NCBI GenBank assembly: GCA_964419255.1
Contig: CAYQOU010000116.1
Location: 1 to 6,188, forward strand
Origin: CAZPHU01 sp964419255
GTDB taxonomy: Bacteria > Fibrobacterota > Chitinivibrionia > Chitinivibrionales > CAYFVL01
DNA: 6,188 nt
Direction: 5' to 3'
The position numbers were made by a program, and so were the translations under genes. The notes beneath the pieces were generated by a model that saw nothing but the letters and a program-made list of their open reading frames with translations, ran no database searches and was not told the origin of the DNA. Shown here piece by piece: positions 1 through 5,690 of this stretch; position 1 is the first letter of the stretch, and each line of letters begins with the position of its first letter.

Positions 1-79
1 CGCTTTTATTGCAATATCGTTTATGGCCAGGGGGTGTATATGTGATCGTGATCACATATACACAATTATTATTGCGCAT
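1..79 (-). CDS. Possible start of a gene running off the left edge
   Basis: An ATG at 79-77 is preceded on the minus strand by a textbook Shine-Dalgarno (GGGAGGAG, 92-85, seven bases between GGAGG and ATG). The frame then stays open to the window edge, 26 codons. I do not recognise the peptide (it begins MRNNNCVYVITITYTP). The first 15 codons contain the large palindrome at 34-63, which is unusual for coding DNA, so the RBS may be coincidental or the palindrome may act on this gene. The reading rests only on the ribosome-binding site and the open frame. Confidence 0.3.
   Translation of the reverse strand, partial: MRNNNCVYVITITYTPPGHKRYCNKS
34..63. promoter_or_regulatory. Perfect 14+14 palindrome with a CRP-type core
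   Basis: The arms GTGTATATGTGATC (34-47) and GATCACATATACAC (50-63) are exact reverse complements with a 2-base spacer. The centre, 41-56, reads TGTGA-N6-TCACA, the full consensus half-sites for CRP/FNR-superfamily regulators of the CRP type. Neither strand has a T-run after the dyad, so it does not look like an intrinsic terminator. It may be an operator or simply a hairpin. No intact gene with an obvious promoter is visible next to it; the nearest candidate is the putative start at 79 on the minus strand. Confidence 0.5.
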
Positions 80-135
80 CGGTACTCCTCCCAGAGAAAG
101 GAACATCAGTGATTAAAATGTCTCCTTATGCGCGT

Positions 136-309
136 TTAGGTATCTCTTCTTTTTTTGGCGGCAATCTCGACAATTTGTTCTATCGAGCGTCTCGAATACT
201 GTTTAAAATCCCGTCCTTCAAACAGAAAATGTATGGGACGTATATACCGGTGATAATACATCAGGGTCAGCAGCGTATGTCGCCTGTATTGCAGACAAAG
301 GAACCGCAT
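136..309 (-). pseudogene. Fossil fragment of a tyrosine recombinase (phage integrase/XerC-D-like)
   Basis: The minus-strand frame of 57 codons reads RRHTLL...YYHRYIRP..FLFEG...YSRRSIEQIVEIAAKK. This matches my recollection of the segment of XerC/D-like tyrosine recombinases that lies between the beta-hairpin ('RYTLL') and the HxLRHSFATH catalytic box ('YRPK.yLFEG...YS.RSiq.I...A.kkAG'). About eight residues seem missing between TLL and YY. The frame then stops at 136. A frameshifted continuation near 120-135 may read PKRAHKET. None of the catalytic R, K, H, R or Tyr residues is present, so the piece cannot be active. It suggests an integrase gene once lay here. Identification is from motif pattern only. 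Confidence 0.6.
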
Positions 310-312
310 TTA

Positions 313-345
313 GCCACGAAAAGCACGAAAGAACACCAAAAGAAA
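313..345. repeat. Short 9-11-base CACGAA-type tandem repeat
   Basis: Three degenerate units follow one another: CACGAAAAG (315-323), CACGAAAGAA (324-333) and CACCAAAAGAA (334-344). Together with the flanking 'TTTAGC' this resembles a CCACGAA...CACGAA...CACGAA motif that I recall from intergenic DNA of many environmental bacteria. That recollection is not verified. The repeat sits immediately upstream of the integrase fossil on the minus strand. Confidence 0.4.
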
Positions 346-496
346 AACCTAAGCATGCGTACCAACCCGGGGCCCAAGCCTCTACTATTTTCTTTCATCC
401 TTTTTTAATAGACTTTCCACGCCTGTTCACATGTTTTTTCTCAATGCTCCTGATACTTTTTTCTTGCCTTTTTGTGGCAAATCTTTTCTGCATATG
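346..496. other. Intergenic stretch with nothing convincing
   Basis: AT-rich sequence with several T-runs. A weak hairpin (TTGCC 464-468 / GGCAA 476-480) is followed by a mildly T-rich tail on the plus strand, but the stem is only 5 bp. I see no supported gene on either strand. Confidence 0.4.
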
Positions 497-799
497 TCAA
501 TTCTTATAAAACCGCACAACCGAACGTGTCCCATCATGCAGCCGTCGAGAGATTATGTACACACCATTCGAACGAATTTGACTGGTCGCCTGTGAGATAC
601 TGTTTGCGGGAACAGAATTGATTGCTCGTCCATCCACGGTGTAAATAGTTACCGTTTCCCGTTTTCCATTAGCATGGAGCCCGTGTGCTACCGGCCGATT
701 CTCAATGGTTTTCACCGAACCTTTTCTCGGTACCCAGTCATTGTCGGCGAGGGAGAGGAAAGCTTTGGCGTATCGTCGCCCCAATTCACGGGTCGATGC
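497..799 (-). pseudogene. Remnant resembling a C-terminal sorting domain of a large secreted protein
   Basis: The frame is open from 871 to the stop at 497, but its first ~24 codons run straight through the operon terminator, so they cannot be a genuine start. The remaining ~100 residues end with a pattern typical of C-terminal secretion-sorting (T9SS/'Por'-like) domains. A linker is followed by VTIYTVDGRAIN, then a variable loop, then NGVYIISRRL.DGT and a basic C-terminus. No signal peptide, catalytic domain or ribosome-binding site precedes it. I read it as the tail of a surface protein whose body has been deleted. The family call is from pattern, not a search; a short hypothetical protein cannot be excluded. 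Confidence 0.45.
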
Positions 800-806
800 A
801 CCAGAT

Positions 807-854
807 AAAAAAGCAAAGGGTAAGCATCGTCTTTGGGAGACGATGCTTACCCTT
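807..854 (-). terminator. Intrinsic terminator of the five-gene operon
   Basis: The arms 838-854 and 816-832 form a perfect 17-bp stem (AGACGATGCTTACCCTT on the plus strand) with a 5-base loop. On the minus strand it is followed by TTTGC and six Ts (812-807). It begins 25 bases after the stop codon of the last operon gene. The plus-strand tail has no T-run, so it is directional. Confidence 0.92.
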
Positions 855-878
855 GAAAACACCTCTGGCACAGAGAGG

Positions 879-1481
879 TTATTCTGATGTGGCTTTTTGT
901 TTGTTTACTACCAGATGATCGTAGGTCACCAGCGCCTTTTTGAGTCCCTGAATCACGGCATCCGTTCCCGGAGAAGCATCACCGGAATAAAGCTTATCGA
1001 AAGAGAATGCGTCCTTTGCCTTCTGTCCGACAAACAGATCGAGAAACTCCCGTTTCTTAAACTGCCGGTCACGCTCGCGGGCTCGCTGAACATAAAGATC
1101 CTTGATCACCATGTTGGTGTCGAGCCCGAACACAAACTCGATAGCTCCGTACTGCCCCTTTTGCGTGACCGCGATGATGGTACCGATACGTTTACCGTCT
1201 TCGCCGGTCATCGTGTAGTATGGAAACACATCACGCTGTCCCGGCAGCAGCCCAAAGCCAAGCTTCTTCTCGATCGCCTCCAGCTGCCGTGGGGATATCT
1301 TCTCATTGACACTAAGATAATCCTTTGCATCCGGAAAGATTCTTGTCATGGTCCTCTCCGGGTTGCGCCATACGCACAGATACACATCCTGGGCAAACAC
1401 CGAAGCGGCACTAATAATTAAAAGAAAAAAGACGATATATCTGCAGCTCCACCTGGTGGTGGGGTTTTTCATACCGGGCAT
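879..1481 (-). CDS. Secreted FMN-binding-like domain protein
   Basis: The product has 200 residues. It starts at ATG 1481, set by GAGGAGGA eight bases upstream. A signal peptide covers residues 1-30 (basic start, VFFLLIISAASVFA, cleavage before QDVY), so it should act in the periplasm or at the cell surface. Residues ~98-160 (GKRIGTIIAV...GQYGAIEFVFGLDTNMVIKDLYV...) have the fold pattern of FMN_bind domains such as those of RnfG/NqrC. The C-terminal SGDASPGTDAVIQGLKKAL (166-184) aligns with the flavinylation motif (S/D)GAT/SxT followed by a helix, but the motif is degenerate, so covalent FMN is doubtful. It is the last gene of the operon, its first 71 bases overlap the barrel gene, and a terminator follows. 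The substrate or redox partner is unknown. The domain call is likely but from pattern only. Confidence 0.75.
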   Translation of the reverse strand: MPGMKNPTTRWSCRYIVFFLLIISAASVFAQDVYLCVWRNPERTMTRIFPDAKDYLSVNEKISPRQLEAIEKKLGFGLLPGQRDVFPYYTMTGEDGKRIGTIIAVTQKGQYGAIEFVFGLDTNMVIKDLYVQRARERDRQFKKREFLDLFVGQKAKDAFSFDKLYSGDASPGTDAVIQGLKKALVTYDHLVVNKQKATSE

Positions 1482-2352
1482 ACCGATATCCTCCTCTCAC
1501 TGTAAACCATTTTGGTTTGTAGGTTACTCCCGAAAACCAGGAATCCTGAAGTTGGTCTCCATGCCGGATTCCGGTTACGGCAACATTTATATCGAGTCGG
1601 GGCAGCAGCGCAAAATCGAATGCGGCAAACCCCGTGGCCATAAGCTTATCATCCACCATCCCACCGTTGAGCTCCAATCGGGTCAGCAGACGCCCACTGT
1701 ACAGCGTGGCATCCACCCCACCGACCGCCCGCTCAATTGTGGAATCACGATTGTGCATGTGGGAGGTCTTTCCGAAGGCTCCCGAAATCCCAAGCGTCAC
1801 ATCACCGGAATAGCCCGGTGTTATCCCCAGCCGCGCCGTGGCCAGGCCGTGACCGGGAAAGCCGGGTGTGTGATGTGGCCCGTATCCCTGTGTCCCCGCT
1901 ACCGCATACTCCCACATGCCTTTGACGCCCGAAAGCATGATGCCGTTGTCGACGGCATAGCCGATAACCGCACGGTGAGGCATGTCAAAGGGCAATCGCG
2001 AGGTGCTGTAGTTTGTCAACAGTCCATAGGGCAGTCCGAAACGGCCCAGGGTCACATTCCAGCTTCCCAGAGGCCCCTTGTAAAGCCCATACAGCTCATG
2101 CATCATAAATTCCGACAGATTATCGTGGGCTTCAACCAGCCCGAACAGGGTAAACCGGTCGCCCTTGCTGTCCGAAAATGTCTTTCGTAAGGACGCCCCC
2201 AGCACGTGCAGTGTGGCCTGGTTGTCATCCCAGTCTGACAATCGGTAGCGGCAATCGGCATCGGCCATCACACTCCAGGTGGCCTCAACCTGCGGGGGCA
2301 GCAAAAGAAGGGCGACCAGCGCCCAACTATACGTTAACCATACCGTCTTCAA
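1411..2352 (-). CDS. Outer-membrane beta-barrel (porin-like) protein
   Basis: I chose a TTG start at 2352 because GGGAGGA lies ten bases upstream and it leaves a clean signal peptide (MKTVWLTYSWALVALLLLPPQVEA, cleavage before TWSV). The product is 313 residues. The mature part is a run of alternating, aromatic-rich amphipathic strands with short Gly/Asp/Asn turns (for example LGSWNVTLGRFGLPYGLLTN, GIMLSGVKGMWEYAVAGTQG). It ends in an aromatic residue (LFSFNY), as expected for the BAM beta-signal. Mature size ~290 residues suits a barrel of roughly 12-16 strands. I do not recognise a specific family. It overlaps the ATPase gene by 26 bases and the downstream gene by 71, so expression is probably translationally coupled. 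A role as the outer-membrane conduit or partner of the ABC system is inferred from context. Confidence 0.8.
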   Translation of the reverse strand: MKTVWLTYSWALVALLLLPPQVEATWSVMADADCRYRLSDWDDNQATLHVLGASLRKTFSDSKGDRFTLFGLVEAHDNLSEFMMHELYGLYKGPLGSWNVTLGRFGLPYGLLTNYSTSRLPFDMPHRAVIGYAVDNGIMLSGVKGMWEYAVAGTQGYGPHHTPGFPGHGLATARLGITPGYSGDVTLGISGAFGKTSHMHNRDSTIERAVGGVDATLYSGRLLTRLELNGGMVDDKLMATGFAAFDFALLPRLDINVAVTGIRHGDQLQDSWFSGVTYKPKWFTVRGGYRYARYEKPHHQVELQIYRLFSFNY

Positions 2353-2995
2353 TATGCACCGTCCTCCCGCATCGTTTAACAAGGTCGATATTATGGGTCA
2401 CCATCACCACCGTCATGCCGTCACGATTCAGCGTCTCGAACAGCTCGATGATTGTTTCGGCATTACGTGAATCGAGATTTCCCGTCGGCTCATCGGCCAG
2501 AAGAATCGGGGGCGAATTAATCAGGCTTCGCGCGATGGCCACCCGCTGCATCTCACCACCGGAGAGCTGGCCGGGCAGATGATTCATCCGTTTGCCAAGG
2601 CCCACCATCTCCAGAAGCTCCCCTGCTCGCTCGCCCACTTTACGACCGGAAAACAGAGCGGGCAGCTGGACGTTTTCCATAACGGTGAGAGTGGGAATGA
2701 GGAAAAACTGCTGAAACACAAACCCGATGGCAGTCTGACGCAGCCTATTAAGCTGCTTCTCCCCCGCATCGTGTATTTCGGCACCATTTACCATGATGCG
2801 TCCACAGGTGGGACGGTCCAGGCAGCCGATCAGATTGAGAAGGGTCGTCTTTCCAGAGCCGGAATGTCCCGCGATTGCGATGTACTCGCCCGCGGCCACC
2901 TCAAGACTGATATCCTGCAGCGCATGTACCGTCTCGGCCCCGCGCTGGTAGTGTTTCGATACGTCCTGTAAAGATATCACTTTATCGTTATTCAT
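2327..2995 (-). CDS. ABC transporter ATP-binding protein (LolD/MacB class)
   Basis: Cytoplasmic ATPase of 222 residues that would power the adjacent FtsX-type permease. All motifs are intact: Walker A GHSGSGKT (43-50), Q-loop FVFQQF (~92-97), signature LSGGEMQR (144-151), Walker B ILLADEP (164-170, catalytic Glu169), D-loop NLDS, and H-switch His201 in VTHN. The start is placed at ATG 2995, whose product begins MNNDKVISLQDVSKHY as usual for this family; a longer frame to 3082 would read back into the permease. It overlaps the permease gene by 8 bases, so the two subunits are probably coupled. The class (LolD, MacB N-terminal half, FtsE) is clear. The substrate is not, and lolD itself is not assigned because no paired LolC/E genes are seen. 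Confidence 0.93.
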   Translation of the reverse strand: MNNDKVISLQDVSKHYQRGAETVHALQDISLEVAAGEYIAIAGHSGSGKTTLLNLIGCLDRPTCGRIMVNGAEIHDAGEKQLNRLRQTAIGFVFQQFFLIPTLTVMENVQLPALFSGRKVGERAGELLEMVGLGKRMNHLPGQLSGGEMQRVAIARSLINSPPILLADEPTGNLDSRNAETIIELFETLNRDGMTVVMVTHNIDLVKRCGRTVHIEDGMVNV

Positions 2996-4163
2996 TTCGC
3001 AGCACCTCCATCGGCACGATGCGAGCCGCGCGCAGTGCCGGATACAGTGAACAGCCAAATCCGATGATTGTACAAATACCAAACGCCAGAAGGGCGATGC
3101 CAGGATCGGGTCTGGCGATGGAGCCGGAAGGCATGTAGGCGGCCATGAACCGGCTCATGACACTGCCGAATGCCGGGCTCAGCAGTATACCGGCAAGCGT
3201 ACCCGCCGCACTGCCAAAAATTGAGATAGCAAGCGTCTCCATCGAGATCAGGCGCAGCAGATCCCCTTTACCCGCACCGACGCATTTGAGATATGCGATC
3301 TCCTTGCGCCGCTCGAGCACGGCCATAAGCATGGTGTTGACAATGCCGAATATTGAAATGACAAATGCTACTACCACCATCACAAACATCATCACCCGCG
3401 TCGAGCTGAAAAACTGCAGAATCCCCTCACTGAGCTCCTTGGCCCCGATGACGTAATAATCGGCAGGCATCATCGCCCGTATCTGGTTGCGGCTCGCATC
3501 CATAGTATTGACATCGTTGAGCTTAAGGGCCACCGCCGACAGCTTGCCTTCACGCTTAACCAGCTTCTGTGCGGTGTTGAGCGGTATGAAAAACGTCCCG
3601 TCATCCTGGCTATAGTTACGCTCCAGTATGCCCGACACGACGAATTCCTTATCGAAATGCTCTGAATACATCAGATCACCGGGTTGAAGATTTTCCACCC
3701 GCGCCATTTCCGCACCAAGGATCACCGATGAATCGGTTGTAAACCATCCGCCATGTTCGTAGGTAAAATCGGGTTTAATCGTCTCCACCTCTTTGGTGAC
3801 ACCCATGAAGATGTCTGTCCGCATGCCATCATCAGTGGTCAGTGCAAACAGCTTAAAGGGCATAATCGCTGCAAGCTGTGGCATATCTTTGACCTTTTCG
3901 ACAACACTCTCCTCCACATACAGCGGACTGATACCGCCCTGTGCAATCACCGATGCCGCCTCGATCGGGCAGCCCTCCTTGGTGATATACATGTGTACAC
4001 CGGTCTTATTGACCAGATCGTCGGTGACAGCGGTGGAATATCCTCTGTCAAGCGACATAACGGCACTGAGAGTTGCGGCGGCGACCGCAAGGCTCAGGCC
4101 GGTGAGGATGCTTCGCACCGGATTGCGACGCAGGTTACTTATTGCGACCTTGAAAAATGTCAT
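2988..4163 (-). CDS. FtsX/MacB-type ABC transporter permease
   Basis: Inner-membrane protein of 391 residues with the classic layout. An N-terminal FKVAISNLRRNPVRS leads into TM1 (~18-38). A periplasmic MacB_PCD-like domain spans ~40-255, then come TM2 (~257-281), the conserved cytoplasmic LERRKEIAYLKCVGAGKGDLL coupling segment, TM3 (~308-332), TM4 (~355-378) and the family ending YPALRAARIVPMEVLRNE. Such permeases work by mechanotransmission with their ATPase rather than by forming a simple channel. A single periplasmic Cys (65) sits in GCPIEAA just after TM1. I recall a similar Cys-Pro motif in permeases associated with metal-related ABC clusters, but cannot verify that here. The ATG at 4163 follows a purine-rich GGGGGAGG and lies 9 bases after the lipoprotein stop. 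Only one permease gene is present, so a homodimer is expected. Confidence 0.93.
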   Translation of the reverse strand: MTFFKVAISNLRRNPVRSILTGLSLAVAAATLSAVMSLDRGYSTAVTDDLVNKTGVHMYITKEGCPIEAASVIAQGGISPLYVEESVVEKVKDMPQLAAIMPFKLFALTTDDGMRTDIFMGVTKEVETIKPDFTYEHGGWFTTDSSVILGAEMARVENLQPGDLMYSEHFDKEFVVSGILERNYSQDDGTFFIPLNTAQKLVKREGKLSAVALKLNDVNTMDASRNQIRAMMPADYYVIGAKELSEGILQFFSSTRVMMFVMVVVAFVISIFGIVNTMLMAVLERRKEIAYLKCVGAGKGDLLRLISMETLAISIFGSAAGTLAGILLSPAFGSVMSRFMAAYMPSGSIARPDPGIALLAFGICTIIGFGCSLYPALRAARIVPMEVLRNE

Positions 4164-4172
4164 GTCCTCCCC

Positions 4173-4571
4173 CTATTCCACGTTGATACCAAGTGCGGAA
4201 AACACCACCTGACCTTCACCGGCAGTCACCTGCGCATACACCGTCACCGGCTTTCCCGTTGTCAATTTCGGGAATTTGTATCCATGAGGAAATATCGTCG
4301 CCTTGTGAGCACCGTCTTTGAAGAAAAACTCGCAGAGAGATGCGCATTGCCCGGCAATGACCCCTTTCATGACCACGTTTTTGCCATTATACTCCGCCGG
4401 CTTCTCCATAACAGATGCCAGCTCGACAACGGCAGCATCCCCGGGAATATCCTCCCCGAGCCTTTTTCCCTCAGATTTGCCACATCCCACAACTAATGAC
4501 ACCCCCGCCACAAGGGCGATAATGGTAGTCAGAACACGTCCTGCTTTGATAGATGACTGTTTCCGTCCCAT
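4173..4571 (-). CDS. Lipoprotein with an OB-fold-like (DUF4920-like) domain and a Cys pair
   Basis: First gene of the operon, 132 residues from ATG 4571. This start is preferred over upstream TTG/ATG codons because AAAGGA sits about nine bases before it. A lipoprotein signal with lipobox LVVGC places the lipid-bearing Cys at 30; the next residue is Gly, which under the E. coli +2 rule favours the outer membrane. Residues ~48-131 (ELASVMEKPAEYNGKNVVMKGVI...FFFKDG...TVYAQV.A...VVFSALGINVE) look like a small beta-barrel OB-type domain as in DUF4920-like proteins. QCASLC (Cys76, Cys80) could hold a metal or a disulfide. It may be the periplasm-facing substrate-handling part of the ABC system. That role is inferred from operon position, and the family call is tentative. 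Confidence 0.8.
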   Translation of the reverse strand: MGRKQSSIKAGRVLTTIIALVAGVSLVVGCGKSEGKRLGEDIPGDAAVVELASVMEKPAEYNGKNVVMKGVIAGQCASLCEFFFKDGAHKATIFPHGYKFPKLTTGKPVTVYAQVTAGEGQVVFSALGINVE

Positions 4572-4718
4572 CTTTTCTATTCCTTTCATCAACCGTAAGT
4601 AATTTCAGACACCTGCATGATATAAGCGGGCAAAAACGCGCAAAAAGCGCCCTTCACACTATTGCAGACAGCTGTGTAATCAATCTTTAAAAAAGAAAAT
4701 CGTTAGCTGAGGGAAATT
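4572..4718. other. 147-base intergenic gap upstream of the operon
   Basis: This gap must hold the operon promoter unless transcription reads through from the Cys-rich gene. TATATC-like and TTATAT-like -10 candidates lie near 4617-4622 on the minus strand, but no convincing -35 is found at 16-18 bases. The stretch 4628-4651 has GGGC/GCCC ends around a near-duplicated CAAAAACGCG/CAAAAAGCGC and could form a weak hairpin. I cannot call a promoter or terminator with confidence. Confidence 0.3.
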
Positions 4719-5120
4719 CTATACACGAAGAACGGTTGAGGAAACGTGTGTAGCAATACGGGGAAGATGTATAGCTGTAAAAAGAGTGGAAATCGCTTTG
4801 GGTGGCGAAGAAGTGATCCTGGCAAGCGATACCGGAGCACCGCGCAGCTCATGATTCGTGTGGTTTGTCTGCTGTTGGGCGGTAAACGGCTCATCACCGC
4901 GGTGCGGCATCTGCTCAGAGCAGCAGTGGCCGTATGAACACTGTGCCTCGGTGGAACCTTCGGTCGATTCGCAGCAGGAGTGGTTTGGTATGGATTCGCA
5001 GCAGTGGTTATCACTGACTGTGGCGCAGGCTTTCGCCTCCGGAATATGATATACCGGTGCCAGGATCAGTGCGATAAGCAGTGAAATTATAGAGGATTTC
5101 ATGCAAGGATGCAGCTTCAT
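4719..5120 (-). CDS. Small secreted protein with Cys-Cys pairs, putative metal binding
   Basis: The frame is open much further upstream, but the only hydrophobic leader begins at MKLHPCMKSSIISLLIALIL (ATG 5120; ATG 5102 is an alternative; neither has a strong RBS). Cleavage is likely after PEAKA (residue 31), giving an exported protein of about 100 residues. The mature N-terminal half carries eight cysteines: one at 32, pairs in HCC (39-41), SCC (48-50) and HCC (65-67), and one at 61, with nearby His. A 9-residue unit N-H-(S)-C-C-E-S is tandemly duplicated. Such short Cys/His-rich exported proteins often accompany copper or other soft-metal resistance genes. That role is inferred, and a disulfide-rich protein is the alternative. 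The C-terminal half is Pro/Ser/Thr-rich and ends PPKAISTLFTAIHLPRI. It is co-directional with the operon. Confidence 0.6.
   Translation of the reverse strand: MKLHPCMKSSIISLLIALILAPVYHIPEAKACATVSDNHCCESIPNHSCCESTEGSTEAQCSYGHCCSEQMPHRGDEPFTAQQQTNHTNHELRGAPVSLARITSSPPKAISTLFTAIHLPRIATHVSSTVLRV
4966..5004 (-). repeat. 27-base tandem duplication inside the Cys-rich gene
   Basis: GATTCGCAGCAG occurs at 4966-4977 and again at 4993-5004, exactly 27 bases (nine codons) apart and in frame, each encoding the Cys-Cys-Glu-Ser unit. A related GCAGCAGTGG near 4918 gives the third Cys-Cys pair. Confidence 0.7.
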
Positions 5121-5381
5121 TTCCGACCGCTTCAAACAAAAGAAGGTATTATTTACTTTTGACCTGCACAGTAGTCCAAAGACCGGTTCATGCCAATAAA
5201 CATTTATTCGTTTCAATCGGTTTATTATTGTGCACAAATTCAGAAAACATTCCATGCCACTGTCGCGTCTTTGCACATCCGGTGTACTCCCCGATCAGGC
5301 TGGCATGTAGATAGTGATCAGAAGGTAGGGCGGCAATATGTCGGTGTGCCCATCCTTACCGGATGCATCTTAATGTATTCC
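5121..5381. other. Region upstream of the Cys-rich gene, no gene seen
   Basis: It probably holds the promoter and any operator of the Cys-rich gene. A small dyad, AATAAA-CA-TTTATT (5195-5208), lies about 75 bases before its start codon. On the minus strand a weak -10-like TAAATA/TAATAC lies near 5143-5150, without a good -35. Nothing else is supportable. Confidence 0.3.
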
Positions 5382-5567
5382 TTAAAACAGTAGTTTTTTT
5401 GCACTGAACTTCACACTCGTCCCAACACCATTTTGACTGGTATAGTAGATTTCATCCTTCACCGGCTTTATAACGGCGGAAACCGCTGGGGTTTCCTCAT
5501 CACCGGCCTCTTTGATGCACGAAAGCGCAAAACCATTGGCGACCGGGCATAGTGTCTCGGCGGGTTT
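5382..5567 (-). pseudogene. Short open frame, possible gene remnant of unknown family
   Basis: The minus strand is open for 61 codons between a TAA at 5570-5568 and a TAA at 5384-5382. The peptide looks protein-like (for example SCIKEAGDEETPAVSAVIKP, then VKDEIYYTSQNGVGTSVKFS) but has no ATG/GTG/TTG at its beginning. Just upstream, in a different frame, an ATG at 5611 with GAGGA immediately before it opens a 47-codon frame. One frameshift near 5568-5580 would join the two into a ~75-residue gene. I do not recognise it. It could equally be a chance open frame. Confidence 0.28.
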
Positions 5568-5690
5568 TTAGGGCAATTGATAGTTTTGAAAGACGAGTGA
5601 TATACCTGCATGTCCTCTGTAACAGTGTGAGCGCGATGAAAGTGAAATGTAACCGGTTTATTTGCGGCGTGTTATAAAGCTGAGGAGCTA

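Noticed and set aside
109..408. 99-codon plus-strand open frame with a GTG start and AAAGGA upstream
   Set aside because: It lies antisense to the recombinase-like peptide and runs through the CACGAA repeat; the protein is basic, low-complexity towards its end and matches nothing I recognise.
464..490. Plus-strand terminator TTGCC-N7-GGCAA followed by ATCTTTTCT
   Set aside because: The stem is only 5 bp with an AT-containing base, the tail is interrupted, and there is no gene upstream on that strand to terminate.
800..871. N-terminal extension of the 497-871 frame
   Set aside because: These codons are the operon terminator stem and T-run read as protein; no RBS and no leader.
1348..2190. 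280-codon plus-strand open frame
   Set aside because: It is the complement of the barrel gene; that minus-strand frame has a signal peptide, RBS and barrel pattern, while this one has neither domain nor leader.
5161..5176. MerR-type operator (GACCTGCACAGTAGTC) in front of the Cys-rich gene
   Set aside because: The dyad is imperfect, off-centre in the candidate spacer and the -35 is poor; not enough to call.
5121..5276. 52-residue N-terminal extension of the Cys-rich protein
   Set aside because: It would place the signal peptide in the middle of the protein; no RBS at 5276.
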